Positions 35,360 to 47,319 of a DNA stretch of 64,000 bases are shown piece after piece. The first letter of the stretch is position 1, and each line of letters starts with the position of its first letter. Below the pieces are notes generated by a model. It was not told the DNA's origin and did no database searches. It was given only the letters and a program-made list of their open reading frames with translations. Source of the stretch: Scedosporium boydii (Eukaryota; Ascomycota; Sordariomycetes; Microascales; Microascaceae); NCBI GenBank assembly GCA_002221725.1, contig NJFT01000043.1, forward strand, positions 124,001 through 188,000, given 5' to 3'. Both the position numbers and the translations under genes were made by a program.

Positions 35360-37377
35360 CTAGTTTCGGATGCGGATGGCGTAGAACATTCCCTCGGGGG
35401 TGATGTACCAGCGGATGTCCCTGCGCGACTTGTTGATGGCGAAGCGGGAACGAAGGGTCCAGCTACCATCAAGCTCACGGCAGTAGTACATGCGGTTAGG
35501 ATCCTCATCGGAGGGCTGGAAGTCCTCCGCCTCGAAATGGCCATATCGCATGGTGCCATAGTTGCCGCAGCCATAGCCGGGGCCACCAGGCATGCCAACA
35601 CCGAACGGGCCGTTGACATAAGGGGGAATACCACCCATGCCGCCTCCGGCCTGGTAAGGGGTGAAGGGGGGCACTACGCCGCCGCCACCAGGGACCGAAT
35701 GATGGTGGGCATAGAGGCCGCTGGGGAGGATATCAGGCTGAGGAGCGGCTGAGGGGCCAGCTCCGACCTGGACCGGGATCGTGACAGGGACGGTAAAAGA
35801 AGGCGTCAAGCCGCCCTCGGTACCGGGGTGCAAGGTAACCTTGAGCAAAGAACAGGATGTTAGCATATTGTTGAGAAGAAAAAAAGGATGAACGCAGAAA
35901 AATGGAAGGAGCGAGGCATCAGATAATCAACAAGAAAGAGTCATGAAGTAACCGTAAAACGGCGTCAAAGGCAGAAAACAGTCATCAAATGGTGGCAAGA
36001 AGGGGGGAAACAAAGAGATGGAGAAGAACTTGCATTGACGCCCTGAGCCGCTTGGACAGGGACACCTCGGAGGAAAGGCTGGCCCAGACTAGGCTGGTGC
36101 ATCTGGGTATAAACGCCGCCCGGATAGACACCCTGACCATTGGGGGCAAGGTGGAAAGGACGAGCTCCAGCGTAGGCCTCAGCACTGGCCTCGTCACGTC
36201 GGAGGTAGAGGTTAGGCAGAGCCGCGAGAGTGATCTCGGGCGTGCGAGGGGGGTACTCAGGGTACTGGAAGCGAACGCGAGGCATGTCTGCTTCGAAATG
36301 AATGTAACCGTCGAGAGAAGTATCAGGGATGCCAGAAGGCGAATTGCTGTTGCGGTCACGGTTGGTGGTGGTGTTGTTGTGAGGGTGACGGTGAGGGTGA
36401 CGGTTTTGGTTTTGATTTTGGTTTCTATTGTGGGAAGAACCAGCGGAAGAAGATGATTCACCAGCGCGTTGGGTTTCGCGGTGGGTGTCGCGTTGGCCAT
36501 GGCGACGAGGAGGACGGAAGGAGGGACCAGCACCGCGGATGAAAGTCCACCCTGCTGTGAAGCGTACGTCGCCATGGGGCTGGTCAGATGTGTGCAGCAC
36601 TGGGTCCTCCCACTCCTCGTCGGAGGCACTTTCCTCAGACTCGGACGAGGCCGAGCTGGGCGAGCCGGGCCGAACGAAAAACTTTCCGCGTCGCGCCCTG
36701 CCTTCCCCAAAGTTAGGTGGGCGCGGAGTGCCAGGGCGACTTCTAGCCGGGCTTCCAGCTGGGCTAGCGACGTCGGCATCCGCATCGGAGTCAATCGGCT
36801 AGACTCGTCCGAGCGGAATGCCATAGTCGGGCGATCCCTCTTCGTCTCGATTCTCGGGCATGGCTTGTCGCGGTGTTCGGGCTCGTCGCTTGCGAGTCCA
36901 ATGCCTGATTTGATGGTATTGAGGCTTTTGGAGGCGAATAAAGGTGGAAGAGGAAGAAAGATCTGGGAACATTGCAAAATTTCTTTCCCTTTGGGGATAT
37001 TATGCTTTTTGGGATGAAAAAGGACGCTCTCGCGATTGTGGTGAAGCCCTTTTCGAGGCTATCGTGATGGTGATTGAATGAAGGGAGTATAAAGTGGAAA
37101 TTGACAACTCAACAGAACAGAAGTATGTGAGAAGCGAGTGCTGCCCTACTGGGGTGCCCCTGCCTTCAACTTTGAAGAACCTTTGAAGAAACAAGAGCAA
37201 GAAACAGAACGAACGAAACGGAAATAGAAACGTCAAAGAAACAAGGAAATCAAAGTAGAGCACCTAAGGAAACGTCCGACCTACCTGGGGATAACCAACC
37301 GGGATCGGGACTCGAAACCTCCTCCTTCTCTCGCGTCTCAGGCCGCAGGAGGCCAGCAAGCCGTCAAGGAGACCCAT
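35360..37377 (-). CDS. Hypothetical protein, three exons, one probable GC-AG intron
   Basis: Model: exons 37285-37377, 36034-36798 and 35360-35839, giving 445 residues. The start ATG at 37377 (MGLLDGLLASCGLRRERRR) runs into a strong CAG|GTAGGT donor. A phase-0 acceptor lies 486 bases away at 36799. The second intron (35840-36033) starts GCAAGT and ends AAG, with a GCTAAC branch point. The product has an acidic/Ser-rich N-terminal region, an Asn/Arg/His repeat stretch near residues 130-165, and a Pro/Gly-rich segment. The C-terminus (DGSWTLRSRFAINKSRRDIRWYITPEGMFYAIRI) looks folded. No family is recognised. An extra exon inside the long first intron cannot be excluded. Confidence 0.6.
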
Positions 37378-37959
37378 GGTAATGTTCTTTTGTCCGGAAC
37401 AAACGACCGTGATCGAACTGGACGTATCGACAGATTGCTATGAGCTGGAATTAAACAATGGAATCGTGGTAGAGAATGACGATATTTAAGGATGAATGGG
37501 GAGGTCGATATTTAAAGATGAATGGGGAAGTTGTGCGATGACGCGAGGCATGAAACACGAAAGTACAGCAGGAGATGAAAGGCCAAAAACACGGAAGTTG
37601 AGGAAGGAGGACTCTGGGGGTTCGTGGTTATAACTTGGTCTCGATTGAAAACTACCAAAACTGCCCGGGGATTGAACTCATGAAAACGGTAACCCTGAAC
37701 GAGACCTCGAGAACGCATCGATGCTTCTAGAGGCCTCAGTCTCTAAAGAAACAGAGATGGGCGTCCCTGCTACCGTCGGGATAGGAAATGCCTTGCCACT
37801 TCGATAGGCAACTTGCCCTCCAACATCGCGAGAGGGTCAAACAGAAACGAGTCAAATAGGGACCGGGCATGCATAAGACGGCAGAAAAGTGCGCATGCTT
37901 GTCAGGATCTCAACCAGGACCTCGCAACGGCACTGCAGCCAGAAAGACCGGGGGGAAGA
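37378..37959. other. Intergenic, with a tandem repeat
   Basis: A 26-bp direct repeat, two copies matching at 24 of 26 positions, occupies 37480-37531. Otherwise nothing is recognised. Confidence 0.5.
37480..37531. repeat. 26-bp tandem duplication
   Basis: Copies 37480-37505 and 37506-37531 begin CGATATTTAA and differ only by G/A at two positions. This is a local duplication upstream of the gene starting at 37377. Confidence 0.85.
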
Positions 37960-39978
37960 CTAGAAACCACTGCCATGGCCGGCATTGCCACCGACACGGT
38001 TGGGCTGGTACTTTCGTAGCAAAAGGTCGCGGATAAGCTCGGATGCGTGCGAGGCATATAGGCCAAATCGGTGGGCATCGAGCTCGGTGGCCTGCGTAGT
38101 TAACAATTCACCCATTAGCTGCAACAAATCCAAGCAGACATAGACTGGAAGAGAGTCAAAACAAGAGGGCAAAAAGGACTTACTCGAACTAAAACAAGCG
38201 TGTGGCCGCGTATGTAAATCTCCAACATGTGGCGATAATACTCCACAGCTCGATTCAGAGGCCAAAAGTGCTTACGCGCGAGCTGATCGAGGGGCTCGTC
38301 ATCCTCCATATACGAGTACATCCACTGATTCTCGGCCGGATACAGGTGGACTAGAGCCCGTTGCTTCATATCAGACAGGGTCTGGATGACAGGCTCTGGG
38401 AGAGGAGCCTCGAGGGCCGCGCCAGCATCTAACAACAAGTTGTAGAGATGCTCGTGATGTCCGTCAAGTTCGAGTCTGGAAAGGGGAGGGTCATGGTATT
38501 CATTCAAATAATCCAGGAAGTCCTGGTAACTTGTATCATGAGGCGAGAAGGAGTCATCGACCACCTGCGCGGATGGAGGACCAATCGCGTACCCGTGAAT
38601 CGCCATCATGGTAGGCTCGCTGGAGAAGATTTTGAAGTGGAAGTCAAGAAAGTCATGCTCGAGGACATCGAAATCATCTCGCGCCCAGATGAGCCGATCC
38701 GTCATCATCATGGACGTCTGTGGCAACGAATTCGGTTAGCTCCGAGATAGAAGGGCTTTTGTGGGCATGCTCCTCACCATGTGTATCAACTCCGTGAGAT
38801 TGATTTCCGCCGGCTCCGGGTATCCGACCTGAACGGTGGAACTGATAACACCATTGACCAATGATGCAGGCTCCGCCCGAGTCATTCGCTCCTGATACAA
38901 AGCAATACTATCAAGAATGAAATTCTTGGGGATATCAAGCACGGGGCCTGCATCGTCGTTTACCTGAATGATTGTGGCTTCGTTGAGGCGAGTCACAGCC
39001 CCTTGAATATAGTCGAGGCAGAACGCGGAGATCGGGTTCGCAATGGCGGGTGGGATGGGCTCTGCATTCAAGAGAGCATCTCGACGACGCGCGACCTCCT
39101 TGCCCAATACGGTGTCTAGGTGTCCTACCAGCTGCGCATGGTGCAGCGGAAGGATATTCTGGCTGTGCGATTTGATGAGCAAGGGAATAAAAATCCTCTT
39201 GCGTCGGTGAGTGCGAACTACGCCGATGCAACCAAGGCGCTGTTCGAGACGAGCGGATACTAATCCGTTCACGGTAAGATGCACCGCGGGCGCATTGTCA
39301 AACTGCTCATCCAAGACCTACTCTAGTGAGTAGAATAACCTAGCGCAATACTCGTCGGTGACATGCTTGACGAGAGTGTCGTAGAAGAGCATTTCATCGT
39401 CACGAATTTCCCCGAGGGGCTTCACCTTGACAGCAGGGAGAGACCTGTTGGTGGTTGATCCAGTAGGTACAGGGTGAGGACCGGGAGGTGCCACCCCTAG
39501 TCGAGGTTACCACGGTTAGCATATCCCGTGTTTTCTCGGGTGTAGACAACAAGAAGGGGCAGACCAAGTGAGAACAGAGTGCTTACCTTGAAGTGCCTTG
39601 ACAATGTCACGCCTGTATTTCTGGAAGACCTCGTCCTCTACCTCCATGAGGTCGTTGACGAAATCCATGACGAAATCCATCGTTTTGGCAATACGCCAGA
39701 GTGCGGTAGAGAAAACTGTCACTCCGGGTTGATTAGGCTTGGCTCGACGGACGCCGCGAGCTAGGTTGGAGGGGAGGGCGTACCACACGGAACCCTCGAT
39801 AGAGAGGATGTGAGTTCAGGAAACAATGTGATGCCAAATGGGCGTGAAAGGTGTATACCTATAGACAGTTATACGCGGGGGATAAAGCTCGACTTGGCTA
39901 ACCAGGACGCGCAAAGCCTGTGAGTGGAATTCAGCCAAGGTCTGGGGAAACGCGTCGGGGTGGTTGAGAATCGAGGAT
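37960..39978 (-). CDS. Hypothetical protein interrupted by an in-frame TAG
   Basis: Coding exons supported by frame and splice sites: 39587-39794, 39321-39496, 38778-39317, 38184-38717 and 37960-38091. A likely earlier exon is 39867-39978. Introns at 39497-39586, 38718-38777 and 38092-38183 have clear GT/AG ends. The frame is continuous across 39317/39321, except that a TAG sits at 39318-39320 between SLE and VLDEQFD. A 54-nt phase-0 intron (39318-39371, GTCAAG...GAGTAG) would remove it but has a weak donor. Otherwise the stop is a null allele, readthrough or a sequence error. The protein is soluble and largely helical, with no recognised domain. The 5' end is unresolved. Confidence 0.55.
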
Positions 39979-40607
39979 CTGAGAAACAGATGTCGAAGAA
40001 GCGCGAGGGAAAAACAAAACAAGGTTTGGGAACATGGTGGAGGTTTTTATACACAGGGCAAGGGGTGCACGACATAATCACAGAAAGAATAAGGATGCTC
40101 AAGGGTTTCGCGAGACAGGGGAGGGGAGTGAGAGAGTGAGAGGCTGTTGTGGTGTGCAAAAGACAGCAGGCTAACATGAAGACTAACACGAACAAACAAT
40201 AGATCATGAGGGAGAAGGGGACAGAGAAAAGATTAAAGACAACAAGGTGTTTCGTGTTGCAATCTCTATTTTTTTATGTTCCATTAGTAGGTACGTGTTA
40301 GTGCCCGTACGGAGCCGCCCCCGGTAATTTTTAAACAGATCCTTCAACGCCCACAGCCTATGCGGTCTAAGATGATACACAACCCAAAGTAATGTACAAG
40401 ATGACGGGAGTAGAGAGGATAAGAGAGAATGTAACTGCTTGCCGAATGTCGGCGCAGCGTGGGCCGTATTCCAAGATTGGGGGGTGCCAAAACGCACTCC
40501 GAGGTGAGAATAGAACCACCCTTTTGCGCTTGGAACCGAAACGTGTGACGGAGGGAAAGCCATCAATATTGATGTGTAAAATTGTACGCCATGTTGCTTG
40601 GCTTTGA
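39979..40607. other. Intergenic, possible 5' exon of the gene ending at 37960
   Basis: Either the leader or the first exon of the upstream minus-strand hypothetical should lie here, but no start could be fixed. The rest is the 3' side of TIM23. Confidence 0.4.
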
Positions 40608-41383
40608 TCACAGGGCTACTTCGGCCTTCTTCTCGTCTTCGGGGGAGAAGATTTCTCTCACGACCTAGAGTCGCACAGTTAGTGACACACGAGTTGGCCA
40701 GCGGAGTGCATGAGTGAATGCACCCGTCAAGGAGTGAGGTGTAGACATACCGCCCAGCCAGCAGCGGCCGTACCGACGACAGCGCCAGAGACCAGCATGG
40801 GTTTGATGCCCTTGGTGCTACGGAACGCCATTCCGCTAAGAGCGCCGGCAAGAACGACGTTCGCCGCGTCATCCTTGCCCCGTAGATATCCGATGTAGGA
40901 GTTGATGAAGTTGTATCCAATCGCTATTACACCGCAAGAGTTTCCAAGGAAAGGACCTCGTCGCGTGACTGCGTTAAGGACCGAGTTGAGCCGCAACTTG
41001 GGAGGCTGGCCGTGGGATCTCCTCAAACCCTCTTGCAGACCCCACGCGCCTCCTATTCCTAGCGCGGTTACGTATGTGACACCGGTACCGTAGCAAAGAT
41101 CGTCGAAGAAACCTCGAGAAGGGACGACAGTGTGGCCCTCGGCAAGGGCAGTGTCATCCAACGAGAGGTACTCAATGGTATCCTTATCGAGACCAGCGAG
41201 AGGATGTAATGAAGAGGGGTCGGCAAAGGCGGATGGCTTGAGGAAGGCCTCGACACCCTGGCCTTCTGTAGGATCGAATGCCGCCGTCGTGGGATACGAG
41301 GGGGGTGGAGGTGTGGTGGTCTGGGATTGCGGCTTTGGCTGGGACTTGCGCCCCGTGAAGGTATCCCAGATCGAGGAGGACAT
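40608..41383 (-). CDS. tim23: Mitochondrial import inner membrane translocase subunit TIM23
   Basis: Exons 40751-41383 and 40608-40664, intron 40665-40750 (GTATGT donor), 229 residues. The C-terminal half is the Tim17/22/23 domain with four hydrophobic segments. It includes NAVTRRGPFLGNSCGVIAIGYNFINS, the Gly-rich ALSGMAFRSTKG and VSGAVVGTAAAGWAV. The N-terminal half is hydrophilic, as in TIM23, where it faces the intermembrane space and receives presequences. TIM23 is the channel-forming subunit of the presequence translocase in the inner membrane. The short last exon adds VVREIFSPEDEKKAEVAL. Length matches fungal TIM23. Confidence 0.93.
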
Positions 41384-43319
41384 GTTGGCTGAGGTTATAT
41401 TAGGGTATATTCTTTGGTGGGGTCAATGGGTACCTCTTGTCCGTCGTCGGGATCCTGCGAATGATGAGGGAGGAGCTCTGAAGCTTCAAATCTGCGTCGC
41501 GACATGAGGTTCCCGGAGACCGAAGGAAAGAAAAGAAAAAAAAGTTCTTTTCAGCGAGTTGTACCGATAAACTTCCGTCATTGGCATTGGCCCGTGCATG
41601 GCGCAGCTGGCATGGAGTGTTGAGCAATGGAGTGTTCCCGAATATTCTTATGTAATCAGGTTCAGCCCCACCGCTCACCATCACCACAATATAAAAAAAA
41701 ATTCAATCCGCCTTGAGGCTTTGGACTATTCTTTCTTCCTTTTCTCTCTCATCATCAGTTGGGTTGGTTCTCGACATCGTCAAATGTTGAGTTCCAATTT
41801 AACCTATGAGGGCTCCACTACGGTGGCTTGCTGAGGGTAGTCTTCGGGGATATTTATCTTTCGACAATAGAGTCTCCCTCCGTTCCCGGCCCCCTCGAGA
41901 AAACGCCATGTGAACACTCTTCCTATTCAGCCATTGACGTCTGGTCTTCCCAGGTTCTTGACTGTGGGGTGGTCTCAACATACTTTCTGCGCAAATCTCA
42001 TTTCTGTTGCGCCGTGCGCTTCGTGCCCGCCCTCTACGGTAGGAGAAGAGGGGTCTGATGAGCTTTTGGAACTCGAGAACCTCGGGCTTTGGACAAGAGA
42101 AAGAATGCCACTGTGAGACGCGTGTTGCTGTTGATTGCTTGCTTGCTAGTCGGAAAGGGAGACGAGAAAGCGCGCTGATACGCATATGTCTAAACCACAA
42201 AGAACGCACGAAAGTAAAATTTGAAGAGCAACAACCGTAATTATCGCCAGCACTTCGTCTTGTTGGCTGCATCTCCGAGTTGTGGCATCTTTGTCAAGGT
42301 CCAAACAATGGCGGAGAATAGCCCGGCCGAGGTCTCGAGGTCGTAGATGATCCCGTCGTAACTGGCCGCTGGAATGGGGGTTGGGAGACTTACTCATGCC
42401 TTTCGCATCACCTTTAAAGCTACTTTACCTCCCAAGTCGTAGGTGCAACGCGCTCGGTGACCGCGAACTCGATGAGCTTCTACATGGCCAACCACCACTA
42501 TTTCCGGCAGCCCGGCTATCCGGGGCTTGTCATGGACAATGGTAGTCTCGTTGTTCATGGTTCCGCAGCTCTTCTCAAATCTTGGCTCGCCGACATTCCT
42601 CGCCTCCCAGGCTTCACGATGGACAGATGTACATCTACACAACCTCCGTCCCCGCTTCCACCTCCTCTGGGGCCATATTGAGGTTTTGATCAGCCGGGGC
42701 AGCTGGTTCGGCACCGCCTCAGTCTCGTGTTATATACCCCATCCTTAAAAGAGTTGTCCACTCCAGAATCGCATATTCTTGGTGGATTATTTCCGGGCTG
42801 GCTGTTCTAGATGAGAGTGTATTTCGAAAGGAGCCGGCTTGTAAACCACGAAGAAAAAATTATAAAAAATTAAAAAGAGAGACAGAAGAGACTGGTGTTG
42901 ACAGTTTCTACTCAGAGTATGGAGAATGATGGCCTGGAATGCTCACCCTCACTACATAACCACAATGGCAGAACAGACTCGGAATTCCGCATATGGTCGT
43001 ATCTAAAGAACAAATCTCAAGATCATGGCAAAATCAACCACTATCACCGTTGCCGTTTAGTTCCGTCAACCTGGGAACTTTGACAACGAAAAATTACCAT
43101 TTAAAGAATTATTCGAAAAGTAGGGTTGGAGCCGCCGAACTTCAACTTGCCAGTGGAGAAATCATCATTGCGGAGTGTGTAGGGAAGGGCTATTGATTAA
43201 TCTATTGACTAACTCAACTCAGTACGCCAAGGCTGAAATTAAGCAAAAGAACATTGAACTGTAACAATCTAGAGATAACGTAGTCCCGGATCCACCATGT
43301 ATGTAATCCTAACCCTCGT
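41384..43319. other. Intergenic, no gene seen
   Basis: About 1.9 kb upstream of TIM23 and downstream of the NADH pyrophosphatase gene. Several 60-157-codon frames occur on both strands, but none has a recognisable motif or splice partner. Confidence 0.5.
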
Positions 43320-44622
43320 TCACTCATGGTTCGCATAACCATCACAGATAGCAGTTATCAGCCTGTTCGCAATAGCCGTATGCGGAGGCAGAAGCAGAGT
43401 AGACTCCTTGTTTCCAGTTCCGTTAGCCGTATGCACGGTATCGAGACGAGTAGGTCTCTTGAGTGCCTGGCGAACTTCCTCCAATGGAATCCACTTCGCA
43501 TCCTCCAACTCAGGGTCGTGGCCAAGATGAATATCCTCTCCATCAGGTAGCGCGGAAGCCACGGCGCCAATCATGAGACTCGCCGGGTACGGCCAAGGCT
43601 GGCTAGAATGCAGAACCACTCTTCCAACCTTGACACCACTCTCCTCCCATACTTCGCGGCGAACACCTTCTTCGACAGACTCGCCCGGTTCCAAGAACCC
43701 GGCAAGGGTACTGTAGAAGCCGGGTGGCCAGCGCTTTTGGCGGCCAAGAAGCATTTTCTTGCCGTCGGCGGACACAACAGCCGCGATCATGGTCGGGTCT
43801 GACCGAGGGAAACTAATGTTGGTGATGCCGTTTCGCGTCGGGCAATCCTTTCGGGCTTGAGCAATGCCGGTGCCGTTACGATCCGTGGGAGGGCAGACAC
43901 GCTTGTAACCCCCATAGATAGGCATGGTAGGGCAACCGCACCCGGCGCAAAACTGGTTTCGTAGGTTCCAATCCACTATGCCCCTAGCTTGTCCGTACAT
44001 GGCCGCTGTACTGAAAGTTAGAATATAAGGTCAAAGAATGGCAAGACGATAAAGAAGAAGATAAAGAAAAAAGAGACGTACCAAAATGGGCATGGATGGT
44101 ATTCTGCCTTGTTGCTCGCAGGAAAGTTGACCCATCTTGGGTGAGCCTGTCGACCAGGGTTCGCGCGACATCTGCAAATGAACCGCGCGGAGTGATATCG
44201 ACAGCAAACCACGGGCGGCCTCGGAAGATGCGATGTCGAAACTCGGACTCGGTATCCTCCCAAATTCCAAGAAAGATAATAAGAGGCTTAGTCACCGCAG
44301 AGTCAAATGCATTTACCAGATCCTTCTCAGAAGAGCCAAACGGATCAGGTCCCGTAATGGGAAGAACATCATCCCGACGAACGGCCTTGATGGTGGCCGA
44401 ATCATGAACAAGAGGGGCAAAGTCATCAAGGACCATGAATTGCGCATCGGCAGAAGCAAACGCAGCAGAGAGAAAGCCGTGGTCCTCTCGGAGGAAGGAA
44501 ACCCTGTTGAGGGGGCTCCCGGAATAATAGTTTGTTAGTCCCGGGCCGAATTTCTTGGACAGCGCCGAGCCATCGTCGTCGTGCACCCGCGCAAGTACGG
44601 GATGCTCAGTGAGGTCAGCCAT
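43320..44622 (-). CDS. npy1: NADH pyrophosphatase (NudC/NPY1, Nudix hydrolase)
   Basis: Exons 44082-44622 and 43320-44005, intron 44006-44081, 408 residues. The acceptor used is the second AG (TACAG|CGGCC), which alone keeps the frame. An N-terminal NUDIX-like domain is followed by a zinc-ribbon segment (FCAGCGCP, KRVCP, KDCPTR). The Nudix box GFLEPGESVEEGVRREVWEE lies around residues 280-300. Then comes SQPWPYP, the signature of NADH-specific members. The enzyme splits NADH into NMNH and AMP and also acts on NAD-capped RNA in other organisms. In fungi it is often peroxisomal, but the C-terminal NHE is not a classical PTS1. All Nudix residues are present. Confidence 0.93.
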
Positions 44623-46076
44623 GCCGAAATATCTACCGACTGTCTCGTCTTGGTATTAGGAGATGGAGACGAGAGAAGAAAATTAGGAGATCTGGCGGTG
44701 AAGGCTAGAAAAGAGAGGACAGAGATAGACACTAGAATTTCTAGTCTGGGTCTGAACTATAGACTTGCCCCACGAGTCAAATTCCAAACGAGCCCTTCGA
44801 GTCTAACGAGATAGGACCCCTATTTTAGAGTATATCCTTTTGGACTTTCTGGAAATCGAGAAATGAAAGTGATTGTGCGAGGATGAGAGCGAGGGGGATC
44901 AGCGTCGGACTTATGAGTCTTAGGGCAACCGGTCAGAGAGGGCTGGCTTGGAAGCAGGCCGAAGCGTCGGGGAGCAAGACGATATCGGCCACGTCAAACA
45001 GTAGCAGTGCCCAATCGAGTGTCACTACCTGTGCTGTATGTGCTGTATGCAAAAGAGCTGTGAGGCCCGATCCAGGTTTTGAGATGTGGCGTTTGGCGTC
45101 CAGATGTTTATCGACGTTGTACAGATGCTGGTCTGTCCTAGGTATGACATGGCATTCTGTCCCTGGATCCAGCAAGGCGTCTCGAAGCGGTAAATAACCC
45201 AACAATTCGCCTCGACTATTGCAGAGGGGTAATTTCCTCGCTCCTCACTCTAGCGCAATTGTCTTTCGTCTTATGGTGGGCTCTTGATTAGAAACCCATC
45301 GGTTAGCAAATGACAGAAGCCGGAGGCTTCGGCCGGCACAAATGCTGATTCTGTGTAAGGGTTGTACTCAAGATGTACAATTCTGGGCATGTAAAGTGGC
45401 CTGGATTTCATGGTAGCCGCAAGTATTAGTTCGGATCGGAACTTCGGAATGATTCTCTCATCGACCATCAAGATTTGTTAATACATCAGAGGGCACACTC
45501 GAGTTGCGCTTGGGACGTCGCCTCTGCGTACCATTTCGAGTTAGACCAGCATTGCCCTCGAGGGCGGGGTGCTTGAGTCTAGACTCAAGAGCACATGAGC
45601 GGCTTGAATGGTCCTGCAGGCGGTGTCGTGAAGAGGTACGCCTCGGTGATTTCGATCTTGAGCATCCAGTGTCTGTCGACATGGATGTGTAACAATTGAA
45701 GTCCCCCCAAGCCCAGAATATAATTAGTAATTGGCAACGCTCGTTCAAAGTTGCGATTTCCCGTCCAACAACAATCCACAGTAGAGCGCCGTTTTGCCTC
45801 GGAGACGTCAAAGTCACTGCCACTAGTACATCGAGACATCAGTACGAAGTACTTTGAATTGAATATCGAACCTCAAGGTCGGATTTGCATTATCCCGACG
45901 CTCAAGATCCCACCCACAACCACCACTACAGCCGCATTGAGTCTATCTCTCAGCAGCTGCAAGCTTCTCTCGCCCGGCCACCAATCTCCTGCACCTTTCG
46001 GGCATCCTCTAAGAACCAGCGTTTGACCGCCTCGTGCTGTGGTCTTATCGGCCCCCCTGCCCCCAAGAGCTTGCCA
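44623..46076. other. Divergent intergenic region between NADH pyrophosphatase and sirtuin genes
   Basis: Upstream side of both genes. TACGAAGTA occurs at 45843-45851. The sirtuin frame is open upstream to 45885 but without an ATG, so the extension is treated as leader. Confidence 0.5.
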
Positions 46077-47258
46077 ATGCGGATTCCATATCGAGATCCC
46101 CTTCCGCCACCAACCATCATTCCAAGATCAGCCACCACATTACAGTCTGCCGTCGCCGCTCTTCTACAGTTCCTAAATACACCGCCTCCGAATGGACTCC
46201 CGGATTCAACGGTAGTCCTCTCCGGAGCCGGACTTTCTGTAGCCAGCGGGCTGGCAGACTACCGTGGAGTGAACGGCACCTATCGCGTCAACAAATCCTA
46301 CCGACCAATCTACCACAATGAGTTCATGGCAAACCACGCCTTTCGGCAGAGGTACTGGGCTCGCAGTTTCTTGGGCTGGTCCTCGCTCCATAAGGCGACA
46401 CCAAATGCCGGCCACTACGCAATTCGAGATCTCGGCCAGCTCGGCTTGGTAAATCATGTTATTACACAAAATGTCGATTCATTCCATTCTACGGCACACC
46501 CTCATCTTCCAACAGTAGAGTTACATGGCTACCTCCGCTCGACAGTTTGCATGACTTGTCGCGAGGAGTTTTCTCGTGACGCCTTCCAGCACGAATTAGC
46601 CCGGCTTAATCCGGCGTGGCATGCTTTCCTGATAGAAGCTGTAGCGTCGGGAGCGCTAGATACAGAGGTTCCTCATCACTCAAGGGCCAAAGGTTTAAGA
46701 ACGAATCCAGACGGCGACGTTGATCTCGCCGATGCCCCATACACCACCTTTAGATACCCTCCGTGTCCCAACTGTCTAGCAGAATCTCCTAGGTTATTCC
46801 GCAGTCAAAATTTGCTCATCGAAACGGACGAGGACGGTGCTTGGAAGCCGGGCAGCACCGCGGGCATTTTAAAGCCGGCTGTAATCATGTTTGGCGAGAG
46901 TATCCCCAAAAGAGTGAAGCTCGTGGCCGAAGAAGCTATTGACAAGGCTGGGCGTTTACTCGTCCTCGGTACGTCGCTTGCTACTGGCTCGGCATGGATG
47001 TTGGCACGAAGGGCCAAGCAACGAGGAATGCCCATCGCAGTTATCAACATCGGTGGGATCCGAGGTGAGGAGTTCTTCTTTTCCGAGGTGGATCAACAGC
47101 AGCCTGGAAACGAGGGTGTAAGAGTGGAGTTGGCGACGGACGAGCTGTTGCCCGCCCTGGTGGATCAGTTAAAACAACGATCGGACCTGGCAAGTTCCCA
47201 CGAGAAGTGTACACTAGAGTTGAACAATTCTGCTGTATTTAAGGATATGCTGTCGTAG
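46077..47258 (+). CDS. Class II sirtuin (SIRT4-type NAD-dependent deacylase)
   Basis: Intronless, 393 residues from the first in-frame ATG at 46077. The Rossmann motif GAGLSVASGLADYRG lies near residues 50-64, followed by TQNVDSFH and the catalytic His150 in ELHGYL. The zinc-binding cysteines are Cys158, Cys161, Cys230 and Cys233, and LGTSLATGSAW lies near the C-terminus. GLADYRG and the long spacing between Cys pairs fit class II (SIRT4-like) enzymes, which in animals are mitochondrial lipoamidases, deacylases or ADP-ribosyltransferases. The N-terminus (MRIPYRDPLPPP) is basic and proline-rich; mitochondrial targeting is plausible but not proven. The activity is inferred from the family. The stop codon is 61 bases from that of the convergent neighbour. 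Confidence 0.92.
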   Translation: MRIPYRDPLPPPTIIPRSATTLQSAVAALLQFLNTPPPNGLPDSTVVLSGAGLSVASGLADYRGVNGTYRVNKSYRPIYHNEFMANHAFRQRYWARSFLGWSSLHKATPNAGHYAIRDLGQLGLVNHVITQNVDSFHSTAHPHLPTVELHGYLRSTVCMTCREEFSRDAFQHELARLNPAWHAFLIEAVASGALDTEVPHHSRAKGLRTNPDGDVDLADAPYTTFRYPPCPNCLAESPRLFRSQNLLIETDEDGAWKPGSTAGILKPAVIMFGESIPKRVKLVAEEAIDKAGRLLVLGTSLATGSAWMLARRAKQRGMPIAVINIGGIRGEEFFFSEVDQQQPGNEGVRVELATDELLPALVDQLKQRSDLASSHEKCTLELNNSAVFKDMLS

Positions 47259-47319
47259 ATTATAGTTGATTGAGGATCGCTCCCGAATAAATCTTTTGTA
47301 TATTCGTCAGGCACAAGCC

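Noticed and set aside
37660..37700. Possible tRNA T-loop (GTTCAATCCCCGG on the minus strand)
   Set aside because: The stem pairs at only one or two positions and no tRNA cloverleaf can be drawn.
41799..42272. 157-codon minus-strand frame in the TIM23 upstream region
   Set aside because: Composition is not protein-like, it has no splice partner and no motif.
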